A stretch of 64,000 bases of DNA from JALYTZ01 sp036559125 (GTDB taxonomy: Bacteria > Vulcanimicrobiota > Vulcanimicrobiia > Vulcanimicrobiales > Vulcanimicrobiaceae): positions 111,316-175,315 of the forward strand of contig DATBTT010000031.1 of the NCBI GenBank assembly GCA_036559125.1, read 5' to 3'. The notes under the pieces are model-generated. The model was not told where the DNA came from, ran no database searches, and worked only from the letters and a program-made list of their open reading frames with translations. Position numbers and translations under genes: made by a program. Of this stretch, positions 42,406-49,437 are shown in pieces (within the stretch, counting starts at the first letter, position 1; every line of letters starts with the position of its first letter).

Positions 42406-43471
42406 TGCTCCCTTCGTCACCCTGAGCTTGTCGAAGGGCGGCGCCGCTTATCTCGAATGTAGGTATCCGGCAGTTCAATGACGGTTGATAGCCTGCCATG
42501 GAGACCGCCGACAGGTCGACGTTTTCGGTCAACGCGCATACGCCGGCCCTCGCGATCGAAACCGCCATTTGAGCGCCCGGGCACGCATGCGGGCCCAGGC
42601 CGAACGTGAAGGACTTCGCTCCCAGCGGATCCCGATTGGCCGCCGCGAGCAGTGCCAGCACCGCGTCGCCTTTGCGGATCGTGCAGTTCGCGATCGCGAC
42701 ATCGTTGACGGCGAAGCGTCGCGTATTGTGAACCGGCGCATCGTAGCGCACTGCGGCGGCGAGCAGAACGTCGAGTCCAGCATCGTCAGGTATGGTTCGC
42801 CGTGCGACGATGGTCGCGAAGATTTGTCCGATCAAACCGGCGGTCGCGTCGTAGGTTTGAAAGAGAAAACCAAGTGAGCTTGCGAGTTCGTCCTCCGTCA
42901 TCCGCTCCGAAAAAACATCGTGCAATGCCTCGACGGCTGCGGACCCTCTCTCGACGTCGCCGGGCGTGGCGGCCGGTGCGATCGCTCGGGCAAAGTCGCG
43001 AATCCAGGTCAATGCATCGCGCTGACGATCGATCTCAAGCATCGTAGCGATCGTCATAGCCGGCATCTCGTGCAGATACGCGTTTAGACTGTCGGCAGAA
43101 GCCCCGATCTTCTGCGCTCGCGCCTGCGCGCACGACGCTGCAATAGACGCTAACGTGCCGACGCTCCACGCCTCTACGGCGGTGACCGCAGCGTGTCTCA
43201 AATGCCGATGGGTGGGACCATCGTTCATTCGCGCTAAGCGTTCGAATGCAGCGCCGATCGCCGTTCCACGCATCGCATGTGGAATTGGGTCCGTCGCAGG
43301 ACGTACGCGTAACGCCGGATGCGAAAGGACAGCCTCCACCGCGGAAGCGCTCGCCGCGACCCAAGCGTTCACGCGTTCGTCAAATGCGAACGGTGCGTGC
43401 GCGACCAGGCGTTGATAGTAATCGTAGGGATCCGGCGCGGTGACTGCGGTCAAGGGCGTGAGTCCGCTCAT
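42392..43471 (-). CDS. Atypical cytochrome P450-like protein
   Basis: The product is about 359 residues. The haem-binding loop SFTFGLGPHACPGAQMA (FGxGxHxC) is present, and RYDAPVHNTRRFAV and LLAAANRDP are P450-like. Three departures are visible: the K-helix Glu of ExxR is Ala (AAVR before YDAPV), the I-helix oxygen-binding Thr region reads QTYDATAGL, and the meander between NRDP and the haem loop is about a dozen residues shorter than usual. The last residues LRQAQGDEGSITAS are encoded by the short genomic repeat at 42417-42438, so the C-terminus is a fusion into that element. Start ATG 43471 or 43483. It is divergent from an ArsR-like regulator. Confidence 0.82.
   Translation of the reverse strand: MSGLTPLTAVTAPDPYDYYQRLVAHAPFAFDERVNAWVAASASAVEAVLSHPALRVRPATDPIPHAMRGTAIGAAFERLARMNDGPTHRHLRHAAVTAVEAWSVGTLASIAASCAQARAQKIGASADSLNAYLHEMPAMTIATMLEIDRQRDALTWIRDFARAIAPAATPGDVERGSAAVEALHDVFSERMTEDELASSLGFLFQTYDATAGLIGQIFATIVARRTIPDDAGLDVLLAAAVRYDAPVHNTRRFAVNDVAIANCTIRKGDAVLALLAAANRDPLGAKSFTFGLGPHACPGAQMAVSIARAGVCALTENVDLSAVSMAGYQPSLNCRIPTFEISGAALRQAQGDEGSITAS
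42417..42438 (-). repeat. Short genomic repeat at the P450 C-terminus
   Basis: TCACCCTGAGCTTGT followed by CGAAGGG is the same element as copy three in nadA (TCATCCTGAGCTTGT) with one base change, and in inverted sense matches the array at 63372-63752. It encodes the P450 residues ALRQAQGDE, and the stop codon lies beyond it. Confidence 0.85.
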
Positions 43472-43539
43472 GTGCACGATCATAGGCGAAAAATCGTTCA
43501 CTCCGGCGTGAAACGTGAAAGACGCGTCCCGGAGTCCAG

Positions 43540-43578
43540 GACACTTCACCGGTACCTGTAGTGTCGGCGTGGTATACT
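43540..43578 (+). promoter_or_regulatory. Inverted repeat and -10 box ahead of the ArsR-like gene
   Basis: GACACT (43540-43545) and AGTGTC (43560-43565) form 6-bp arms around a 14-base spacer that includes GGTACC. TATACT at 43573-43578 is a good -10 box, only 9 bases before ATG 43588, so the transcript would be nearly leaderless. No matching -35 is clear; the inverted repeat may be an autoregulatory operator. Confidence 0.45.
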
Positions 43579-43587
43579 GTCGCTCTT

Positions 43588-44304
43588 ATGCGCAAGCGCC
43601 TTCCAAACGTCGCTCACGTCGGCCCAATGATCGAACAGACGTGCGCGCTCATCGGCGATCCAACCCGTGCCCGGATGTTGTTCGCGCTCCTGGCTGGGCG
43701 CGAGTTCTCGGCCTCCGAACTCGCCTCCAGCGCGCACACCTCGCCGCAAGCAGCGAGCCTGCATTTAGGAAAGCTCGTCGAGGGTAAGCTCCTCTCGGTA
43801 AGAACTGTCGGGCGTCAGCGATTGTTCCGTCTGTATTCAGCCGAGGTTGCCGAAGCGATCGAATCCCTCGCGTCGATCGCGCCGGTCGGCCGGATCGTCT
43901 CCTTGACGCAGCAGACGACCATGCAGCGGTTGCGCGAAGTGCGCTCGTGTTACGACCATCTCGCGGGGCGCGTGGGGGTCGGCATAACGGATGCGCTGCT
44001 TAAGAAGGGCGCGATTTCGCGGCGCGATGATTCCTTTCACCTCACGCCACGGGGAGCACATTTTTTCGAGGGTATTGGGATACGCATCGCGCCCCTTCGT
44101 GAGAATAGAAGAGCGCTGCTTCGCGCGTGCACGGACTGGACCGAACGCCGCCCGCATGTGGCGGGCGGCCTTGGCGCGGCGCTCTTAGACCGTTTGCTGG
44201 CGGACGGCCTGCTGCGAGGCAATTCGAAAGACCGGGCATTACAGATTACGGAAACCGGTAGGCTCCGCATACCGCAGATGTTCGGCGTTAGATTCGATAT
44301 CTAA
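43588..44304 (+). CDS. ArsR-like winged-helix regulator
   Basis: The 238-residue regulator has an N-terminal ArsR-type winged helix: TCALIGDPTRARMLFALLAGREFSASELASSAHTSPQAASLHLGKLVEGKLL then the wing RTVGRQRLFRLYS. The C-terminal 130 residues are an effector-like domain I do not recognise (RLREVRSCYDHLAGRVGVGITDALLKKG), resembling the DUF5937/ArsR fusion layout seen in other regulators. It is divergent from the P450-like gene, with the operator candidate between them, so it probably controls that gene. Confidence 0.85.
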   Translation: MRKRLPNVAHVGPMIEQTCALIGDPTRARMLFALLAGREFSASELASSAHTSPQAASLHLGKLVEGKLLSVRTVGRQRLFRLYSAEVAEAIESLASIAPVGRIVSLTQQTTMQRLREVRSCYDHLAGRVGVGITDALLKKGAISRRDDSFHLTPRGAHFFEGIGIRIAPLRENRRALLRACTDWTERRPHVAGGLGAALLDRLLADGLLRGNSKDRALQITETGRLRIPQMFGVRFDI

Positions 44305-44362
44305 GCATCTCTCGTTGTACGAAAAGAATCTAGGTGCGATCTTTGGGCTCACCGAGTCCAGG

Positions 44363-44815
44363 CTAAGGCGCCGGAGGCAGGATGGTGATCTTGTGGCGGC
44401 GCGCGATCTCGGTCATGATCGCCGGATTCAGTTCGGGTTGAGCGCCGAGTTCGGTAAAGAAATCCTCGATGCCGCCGGGAGTGAACGAAAAGAGCATTCG
44501 CCCAATGGATTTGCCGATGTTTTTGTAGCGGTGCGGGAGTCCGCGCGGAGCAAATACGAACGTACCGACGCCGCCGTTAACATGGTCTTGACCGCAGACG
44601 AATTCAAAGGTGCCTTCCAGCACGTAGTAGCTTTCATCTTCCTTTTGGTGGATGTGCAGTGGCGGACCGGAATCGGGCGGGATCACATCTTCGATGATGG
44701 TCAGATCGCCGTTCGATTGGGCGGCGCCAAGCTTCACGTTCATCTCCTGGCCCCCGTACCGAATGCACGGCCCTTGACCGGCCGAAACGTAATGAATGCT
44801 GCGTTTCTTAAGCAT
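44363..44815 (-). CDS. Cupin-domain protein
   Basis: The 150-residue single-domain cupin has motif 1 as PPLHIHQKEDESYYVLEGTFEF (two His and Glu) and motif 2 as FAPRGLPHRYKNIG (His), so the metal site looks intact. ATG 44815 is preceded by GGGAGG six bases upstream. Its first 8 bases overlap the end of the preceding exported-protein gene, so the two are coupled. Substrate unknown; quercetinase-like dioxygenases have this size. Confidence 0.88.
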   Translation of the reverse strand: MLKKRSIHYVSAGQGPCIRYGGQEMNVKLGAAQSNGDLTIIEDVIPPDSGPPLHIHQKEDESYYVLEGTFEFVCGQDHVNGGVGTFVFAPRGLPHRYKNIGKSIGRMLFSFTPGGIEDFFTELGAQPELNPAIMTEIARRHKITILPPAP

Positions 44816-45239
44816 GGCTACCTCCCGTCGCACAATATGCGCCGTGCGTCTGATGCGAAACATAGTACGCGTGGATGTCATAGTGCGGAATCGGCATGCC
44901 TGCGTGTCCATGCGGCTCGTACTCGATGTCCACGTGATTGATAGTGTGTCCCGGAAGCGCGGCCAGGTCTTCGTAGTTGAATCCTTTATCAAATTGCGCT
45001 TTCGGAACCATGATTTCCGAAAAAACGACCTTCCCATCGTAGGTGCCGTACATCGGCGCATGAAGATCCTTAGGGTTGGCCCAATGCTCGCCCATGCCCG
45101 GGACGCACGGGCTCACCATGACATACCCGGCGGGCATCCCGGCGGGCGGCACCTTTGGTTGAGGGGGTAGGTCGCTTGCAGCGAGTGCCGGTAGGCCGAG
45201 GGCAACGACGACGGCTATAGCGATCGAATGGTACAACAT
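44808..45239 (-). CDS. Exported His-rich protein (TTHB210/DUF5602-like)
   Basis: The 143-residue protein has a signal peptide of about 20 residues (ending LPALAAS). The mature part contains SPCVPGMGEHWANPKDLHAP, a GKVVFSEIMVPKAQF strand and LPGHTINHVDIEYEPHGHAG, then IPHYDIHAYYVSH; this pattern resembles TTHB210-like (DUF5602) domains, with many His and two Cys. A role in metal or redox stress is possible but unproven. It is divergent from a TetR-family regulator whose operator candidate covers its promoter, and is coupled to the cupin downstream. Confidence 0.75.
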   Translation of the reverse strand: MLYHSIAIAVVVALGLPALAASDLPPQPKVPPAGMPAGYVMVSPCVPGMGEHWANPKDLHAPMYGTYDGKVVFSEIMVPKAQFDKGFNYEDLAALPGHTINHVDIEYEPHGHAGMPIPHYDIHAYYVSHQTHGAYCATGGSHA

Positions 45240-45262
45240 AGATGTTCACCTCAGGGAAATCG

Positions 45263-45288
45263 TGGTACTTGAATACCATAACGGTATT
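45263..45288. promoter_or_regulatory. TetR operator candidate (overlapping inverted repeats)
   Basis: TGGTA (45263-45267) pairs with TACCA (45274-45278), and AATACC (45272-45277) pairs with GGTATT (45283-45288) with a 5-base spacer. Three GGTA/TACC half-sites in alternating sense, between the TetR start and the divergent exported-protein gene, fit an autoregulatory operator. Confidence 0.65.
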
Positions 45289-45307
45289 GTGATACTATAA
45301 ACGCGTC

Positions 45308-45961
45308 ATGATATTCCGTCAAGCGGCTCAGGAAGTGGAGACTACAAAAGGCGGCCGGGTGGCTCAGAAGCAGCGCACTCGCGATGAGCTGTTGCGTACG
45401 GCGCGCGAACTGCGCGCTTCCGGCAAGGTGCCGGGTGTGGCTGACGTCGCGGATGCGGCCCGGATCTCCCGGACGACGGCTTACCGTTACTTTCCGACGC
45501 AAGAGATGCTACTCGCCGAGGCCACGGCTGATCCCCTGATCGAGGCCGTTAGGGAGGCTATAGCGAGAACAGACGAGCGCACCGGCCCCGTCGAGCGCGT
45601 CGACGCCGTTTTCGCCGAACTTGCTCCGCTGATGATTCGCCACGAGCCCGAACTGCGCACGATGTTGAAGATCGCACTGGAGCGATCGCTGGAAGAAGCG
45701 CACGAGCGCCACATCCCGCTTTTAAGCGCATCGTGGATCGTTGCATGGGACCGCATCTTGGAACCGCTGCGTTCCAAAGTACGGCCGGCGAAATACGCGT
45801 TCATGGTGCGTTCGCTGGGCACGCTCTTAAGCGTTGAAACGCTAAATGTCTTGCAGGATGCATGCGATCTCGATGAGGACGCCGCGGCGGCCGCCATTCG
45901 TGAAGCGGCGCGGGCAATGGTTCGGGGTTTTTTGCTGGATTTGCCGAGGGAGGAACAGTGA
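45308..45961 (+). CDS. TetR-family transcriptional regulator
   Basis: The 217-residue regulator has the N-terminal helix-turn-helix at about 22-70: RTRDELLRTARELRASGKV, then PGVADVADAARISRTTAYRYFPTQEMLLAEA. The C-terminal ligand domain is a helical bundle of generic type. It is divergent from the exported protein plus cupin pair, with palindromic sites between. The ATG at 45308 gives a slightly long leader; a GTG near 45360 just before AQKQRTRDEL is an alternative. Its stop overlaps the next gene start by one base. Confidence 0.9.
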   Translation: MIFRQAAQEVETTKGGRVAQKQRTRDELLRTARELRASGKVPGVADVADAARISRTTAYRYFPTQEMLLAEATADPLIEAVREAIARTDERTGPVERVDAVFAELAPLMIRHEPELRTMLKIALERSLEEAHERHIPLLSASWIVAWDRILEPLRSKVRPAKYAFMVRSLGTLLSVETLNVLQDACDLDEDAAAAAIREAARAMVRGFLLDLPREEQ

Positions 45962-46134
45962 TGAAAAAATATGTCGTGTGCCCGCCGTGCGGAACGGTGT
46001 TCGAAGAAGAGACTGAGGAAGAACTCGTGCGCGTCACGCAAGCACACTCAACCGAGAACCACCGCTATACGCCGCCCCCGGACGAGGTGCGCAACGCGAT
46101 GACGTCAACGCCTCCGATTCAAAAACATCACTGA
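45961..46134 (+). CDS. Small DUF1059-like protein
   Basis: The 57-residue product, MKKYVVCPPCGTVFEEETEE..., has one CxxC pair (CPPC at 7-10) and the EEELVRVTQAHSTENH pattern of DUF1059 proteins. A GGAGGA site lies just upstream within the TetR gene, and the two genes share one base, so translation is coupled. Its last 30 bases overlap the 3' end of convergent comEC. Assignment to DUF1059 rests on the short motif only. Confidence 0.72.
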   Translation: MKKYVVCPPCGTVFEEETEEELVRVTQAHSTENHRYTPPPDEVRNAMTSTPPIQKHH

Positions 46135-48438
46135 AATTTGGCCGATCGTGACAATGCCGGATCCAATAGCTGTGATGGTAACGGCGCCATTTGTGTCGGT
46201 ACGGTACACGTGCGCGCCGAAGCCCCGCAATGTCTCGATAGTCAATGGCGCCGGGTGGCCGAACATATTATGGCGGCCCACGGAGATGATCGCGTAGCGC
46301 GGATGCACCGCGGCGATGAATGCCGGCGAAGATCCGTAGGCGGAGCCGTGATGGCCGACCTTCAGCACGTCGGCGTGCAAATCGACGCCTTCGTCGACGA
46401 AACGCTGCTCCGCGGCACTGCCGGCGTCACCGGTGAATAGCATCCGGAAATGCTTGTACGCTAAGGTGAACGCGATCGAATTGTCGTTTATCGCGTTGCG
46501 GCCGCCGATAAAAGGCAGCTGCGGCCCGATGAAATACAGTGTCACGCCGTCGTTTGTTTGCCAAACCGTTCCGGCACGCGGATTGACGACCGGCACACCG
46601 TCAGCATGCGCAATATCTAGACAATCGTGATACGCGTGCCCACCGTACGTCTGTCCGCTGTCGGCGATCTCGCCTACGCGAAGTTTTCGCAAAACTGGGG
46701 CGCAACCGCCTGCATGATCGCCGTGCGGATGCGACAGGATCAGTGCGTCGAGCTTGTGGATGCCTTGCCGGAGTAAAAAAGGTACGACGATGCGTTCCCC
46801 GATTCGTTGTGCGCTGGAGTCGCCGGGGGATTGCGGCCCGCGTTCGAGGCGTCCACCCGCGTCGACTAAGATGGCGTGTCCGCGCGGCGTTTGAATTACA
46901 ATGGCATCGGCTTGGCCGACGTCCAACACCGTGATGCGTAGCCGATGGTTGGAAGCGCGCGGCGGCGCGACGACGAGCGAGGCTGCAATGGCGAGCGCGA
47001 GGACGGCCACGGTTCGACCACCCCGGCGCCAGGCCCACGCACCGGCGAGGGTGGCGATTTCGTAGACCGCAATTGCCCATGCCGGAGCCGGAGTCATTGG
47101 AATGCTTGCGTGCGGCAACGACGCAATTGCGTGCACGCATCCGACGATCCACGCGAAGAGCCACCCGTTAATATTGGCGACGATCTGCGCGATCGGGGCT
47201 AATGGAGCGCATGCGAGTTGTGCGAAGCCGAGCAGCATCGTCGCGCCGACGGCTGGAACGACGGCGAGATTCGCGAGCACGGCATAGGGCGAGAACGTCC
47301 CGAAGATGGCGGCCGTCAATGGCCACGTTCCAATTTGCGTTGCGAGCGTCAGGGTGAGCGCTTCGCGAACTCGCGGTGGAATCGAACCGATCGTTGCGAC
47401 GAGTTCGTCCAGCGGATGCGCCCACGCCGCGATCGCGCCGATGCAGGCGAATGACAAGGCGAAGGATGCGCCGGTTACGGCAAGCGGATCGCACAGCGCG
47501 ATCGCGAGCGCGGCAGCAGCTACGGCGTTGATGGAAAGCGCCTTCGCTCCGTAGGCTCGAGCGCACAGTGCAAACGAGAGCATCGTTGCCGCACGCATGG
47601 CCGGCAAATGCAAGCCGCTAAAAAACGCATACAGCCACACGATTGCGGCCACGCAGACGCATGCCGTCATGCGCGGCGCACGCAATCCGCGCAGCAGCGC
47701 AAATGCAAGTGCCGCGACGACGCCCAGATGCAGGCCTGCAGTGACCAAGACGTGCACCGTGCCGGTCTCTTGAAACTCCGCGCGCAACGCCGGGTCCATC
47801 GAGCCGCGATCGCCCCACAGTTCGCCGGCTAGAATTGACGCCGCCGGTTCGCCAAGCCGCTCGCGCATCGTCGCGATTGCCCAAGCGTGCACCCGCGCAA
47901 TCACAATCGCGAACGTCGCCCTCGACGGTGGAAGTATCGCCAGCACGCGCGCGCTGGATATCTGCGCGAATATGCCACGATCGCGCTCGAGGCTACGCTC
48001 GCTTGGTTCGCCCGGATTACGCGGCTCGTCGAACGGCTCCATACGTCCGCGTAGTAAGAGATGCGCGCCGATAGCCGGCGCGCGTCCCGCGGCGTGCACG
48101 GCGACCGTCGCGCCACTGTCGAGCGCGCACGAGAACGAGCTTGCAAAGCCGGCTTCCTGCACGTCGCCGAGTACCGTGCAACGAAAACGCTGCGTATGGC
48201 TGCTCGTAGCGTGTGGCTCGCGCCACTGTTGCATTGTCGCGCTCGTGGCTCCCGCGACGAGGGCGATAGCGACCGCCGCGCGAAAGCGGGCAGACCCCTT
48301 GCGCGGAAGAGTCGCAGCCAAACACAGCGCGGCGAGTCCGATGGTTACGACCAATCGCTGCTCGGGAGCGATCGGAGTCGCGAGCGCGGCGCCGATCACT
48401 GTGGCCGCGGCAAGGGCAACCACGGGCCGGCGTTCCAT
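46105..48438 (-). CDS. comEC: ComEC/Rec2-type DNA uptake channel
   Basis: This is a 777-residue integral membrane protein for import of single-stranded DNA during natural transformation. It has an N-terminal OB-like soluble region (ATSSHTQRFRCTVLGDVQEAG ... LLLRGRME), a competence core with helices (ETGTVHVLVTAGLHLGVVAALAFALLRG, and LHLPAMRAATMLSF), and a C-terminal metallo-beta-lactamase-like domain with ITVLDVGQADAIVIQTP and LILSHPHGDHAGG intact. It starts at ATG 48438. The comEA partner is found at 51968, on the other strand, 3.5 kb away. Confidence 0.95.
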   Translation of the reverse strand: MERRPVVALAAATVIGAALATPIAPEQRLVVTIGLAALCLAATLPRKGSARFRAAVAIALVAGATSATMQQWREPHATSSHTQRFRCTVLGDVQEAGFASSFSCALDSGATVAVHAAGRAPAIGAHLLLRGRMEPFDEPRNPGEPSERSLERDRGIFAQISSARVLAILPPSRATFAIVIARVHAWAIATMRERLGEPAASILAGELWGDRGSMDPALRAEFQETGTVHVLVTAGLHLGVVAALAFALLRGLRAPRMTACVCVAAIVWLYAFFSGLHLPAMRAATMLSFALCARAYGAKALSINAVAAAALAIALCDPLAVTGASFALSFACIGAIAAWAHPLDELVATIGSIPPRVREALTLTLATQIGTWPLTAAIFGTFSPYAVLANLAVVPAVGATMLLGFAQLACAPLAPIAQIVANINGWLFAWIVGCVHAIASLPHASIPMTPAPAWAIAVYEIATLAGAWAWRRGGRTVAVLALAIAASLVVAPPRASNHRLRITVLDVGQADAIVIQTPRGHAILVDAGGRLERGPQSPGDSSAQRIGERIVVPFLLRQGIHKLDALILSHPHGDHAGGCAPVLRKLRVGEIADSGQTYGGHAYHDCLDIAHADGVPVVNPRAGTVWQTNDGVTLYFIGPQLPFIGGRNAINDNSIAFTLAYKHFRMLFTGDAGSAAEQRFVDEGVDLHADVLKVGHHGSAYGSSPAFIAAVHPRYAIISVGRHNMFGHPAPLTIETLRGFGAHVYRTDTNGAVTITAIGSGIVTIGQISVMFLNRRR

Positions 48439-48492
48439 CGCTAAAACAACTGCGACGGCGCGGACGCGCGGCTAGATTTGGAAGGAACCTGC

Positions 48493-49428
48493 GTGCGTAT
48501 CATCGTCACCGGCGGCGCCGGATTTATCGGCTCGCACATCGTCGACGCATACCTAGCCGAAGGGCACGAGGTGCTCGCGATCGACTCGCTGTGGGAGCAC
48601 GGAGGCGGACGCCGCCAGAACGTGCCGGACCGCGCGAGCTTCGTCCACATGGACGTCCGCGACGAGAACGTCAAGCGCATCTTCCACGAGTTCAAGCCCG
48701 AGATCGTCTCGCATCACGCGGCGCAGCACAGCGTTGCCATAAGCGCGCGCGATCCGATCTTCGACGCGCAAGTCAATGTGATCGGCCTGCTCAACGTGCT
48801 CGAACAGAGCGTGAAGGAAGGCGTTCGCAAAGTCATTTTTGCATCGAGTGGCGCGACGTTCGGCACGCCCGACTCGCTGCCGATGAACGAGCAGACGCCG
48901 CAACGTCCGACTTCGCCGTACGGCATCACGAAAATGGTAGCCGAACACTATCTGCGGTTCTTCAATGCCGAGCACGGGCTGGATTTTACGGCGCTGCGCT
49001 ACGGGAACGTGTACGGTCCGCGGCAAGACCCCAACGGCGAGGCGGGCGTGATTTCGATTTTCATCGGCAAGTTTCTCGCCAAGCAGGGCGTGCGCATCGA
49101 CTGGGACGGCGAGCAGACGCGCGACTACGTGTTCGTAAAGGACGTGGCGCGCGCGAACGTGCTGGCGCTGGATCGCGGCTCCGGAAGCTGTTACTGCATC
49201 GGCACGAACCTGCGAACGAGCGTCAACGCCATCTATTCGGCGCTGGCAGACATCACCGGATTCGACGCGCCGCTCACGCGCGCGCCCAAACGCGCGGGTG
49301 ACGCGCGCGACGCGCAGTTCGATCCGGCACTGGCTGCGGCCGAACTGGGGTGGTCGCCGTCGACGGCACTTCCGCAGGGAATGCGCGCGACCTACGACTT
49401 CTTTAAGGAACGCTTGCCGGTCGGCTAG
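48493..49428 (+). CDS. NAD-dependent sugar-nucleotide epimerase/dehydratase (GalE-like)
   Basis: This 311-residue extended SDR has the NAD motif GGAGFIGSH at the N-terminus and the catalytic YGITK (YxxxK) with SSGATFG providing the Ser/Thr. It probably interconverts UDP-glucose and UDP-galactose or a related sugar for cell envelope polymers; exact specificity is not readable. GTG 48493 has AAGGA six bases upstream; a TTG at 48478 would extend it by 5 residues. It lies between divergent comEC and convergent leuS. Confidence 0.9.
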   Translation: MRIIVTGGAGFIGSHIVDAYLAEGHEVLAIDSLWEHGGGRRQNVPDRASFVHMDVRDENVKRIFHEFKPEIVSHHAAQHSVAISARDPIFDAQVNVIGLLNVLEQSVKEGVRKVIFASSGATFGTPDSLPMNEQTPQRPTSPYGITKMVAEHYLRFFNAEHGLDFTALRYGNVYGPRQDPNGEAGVISIFIGKFLAKQGVRIDWDGEQTRDYVFVKDVARANVLALDRGSGSCYCIGTNLRTSVNAIYSALADITGFDAPLTRAPKRAGDARDAQFDPALAAAELGWSPSTALPQGMRATYDFFKERLPVG

Positions 49429-49437
49429 GAATAACGG

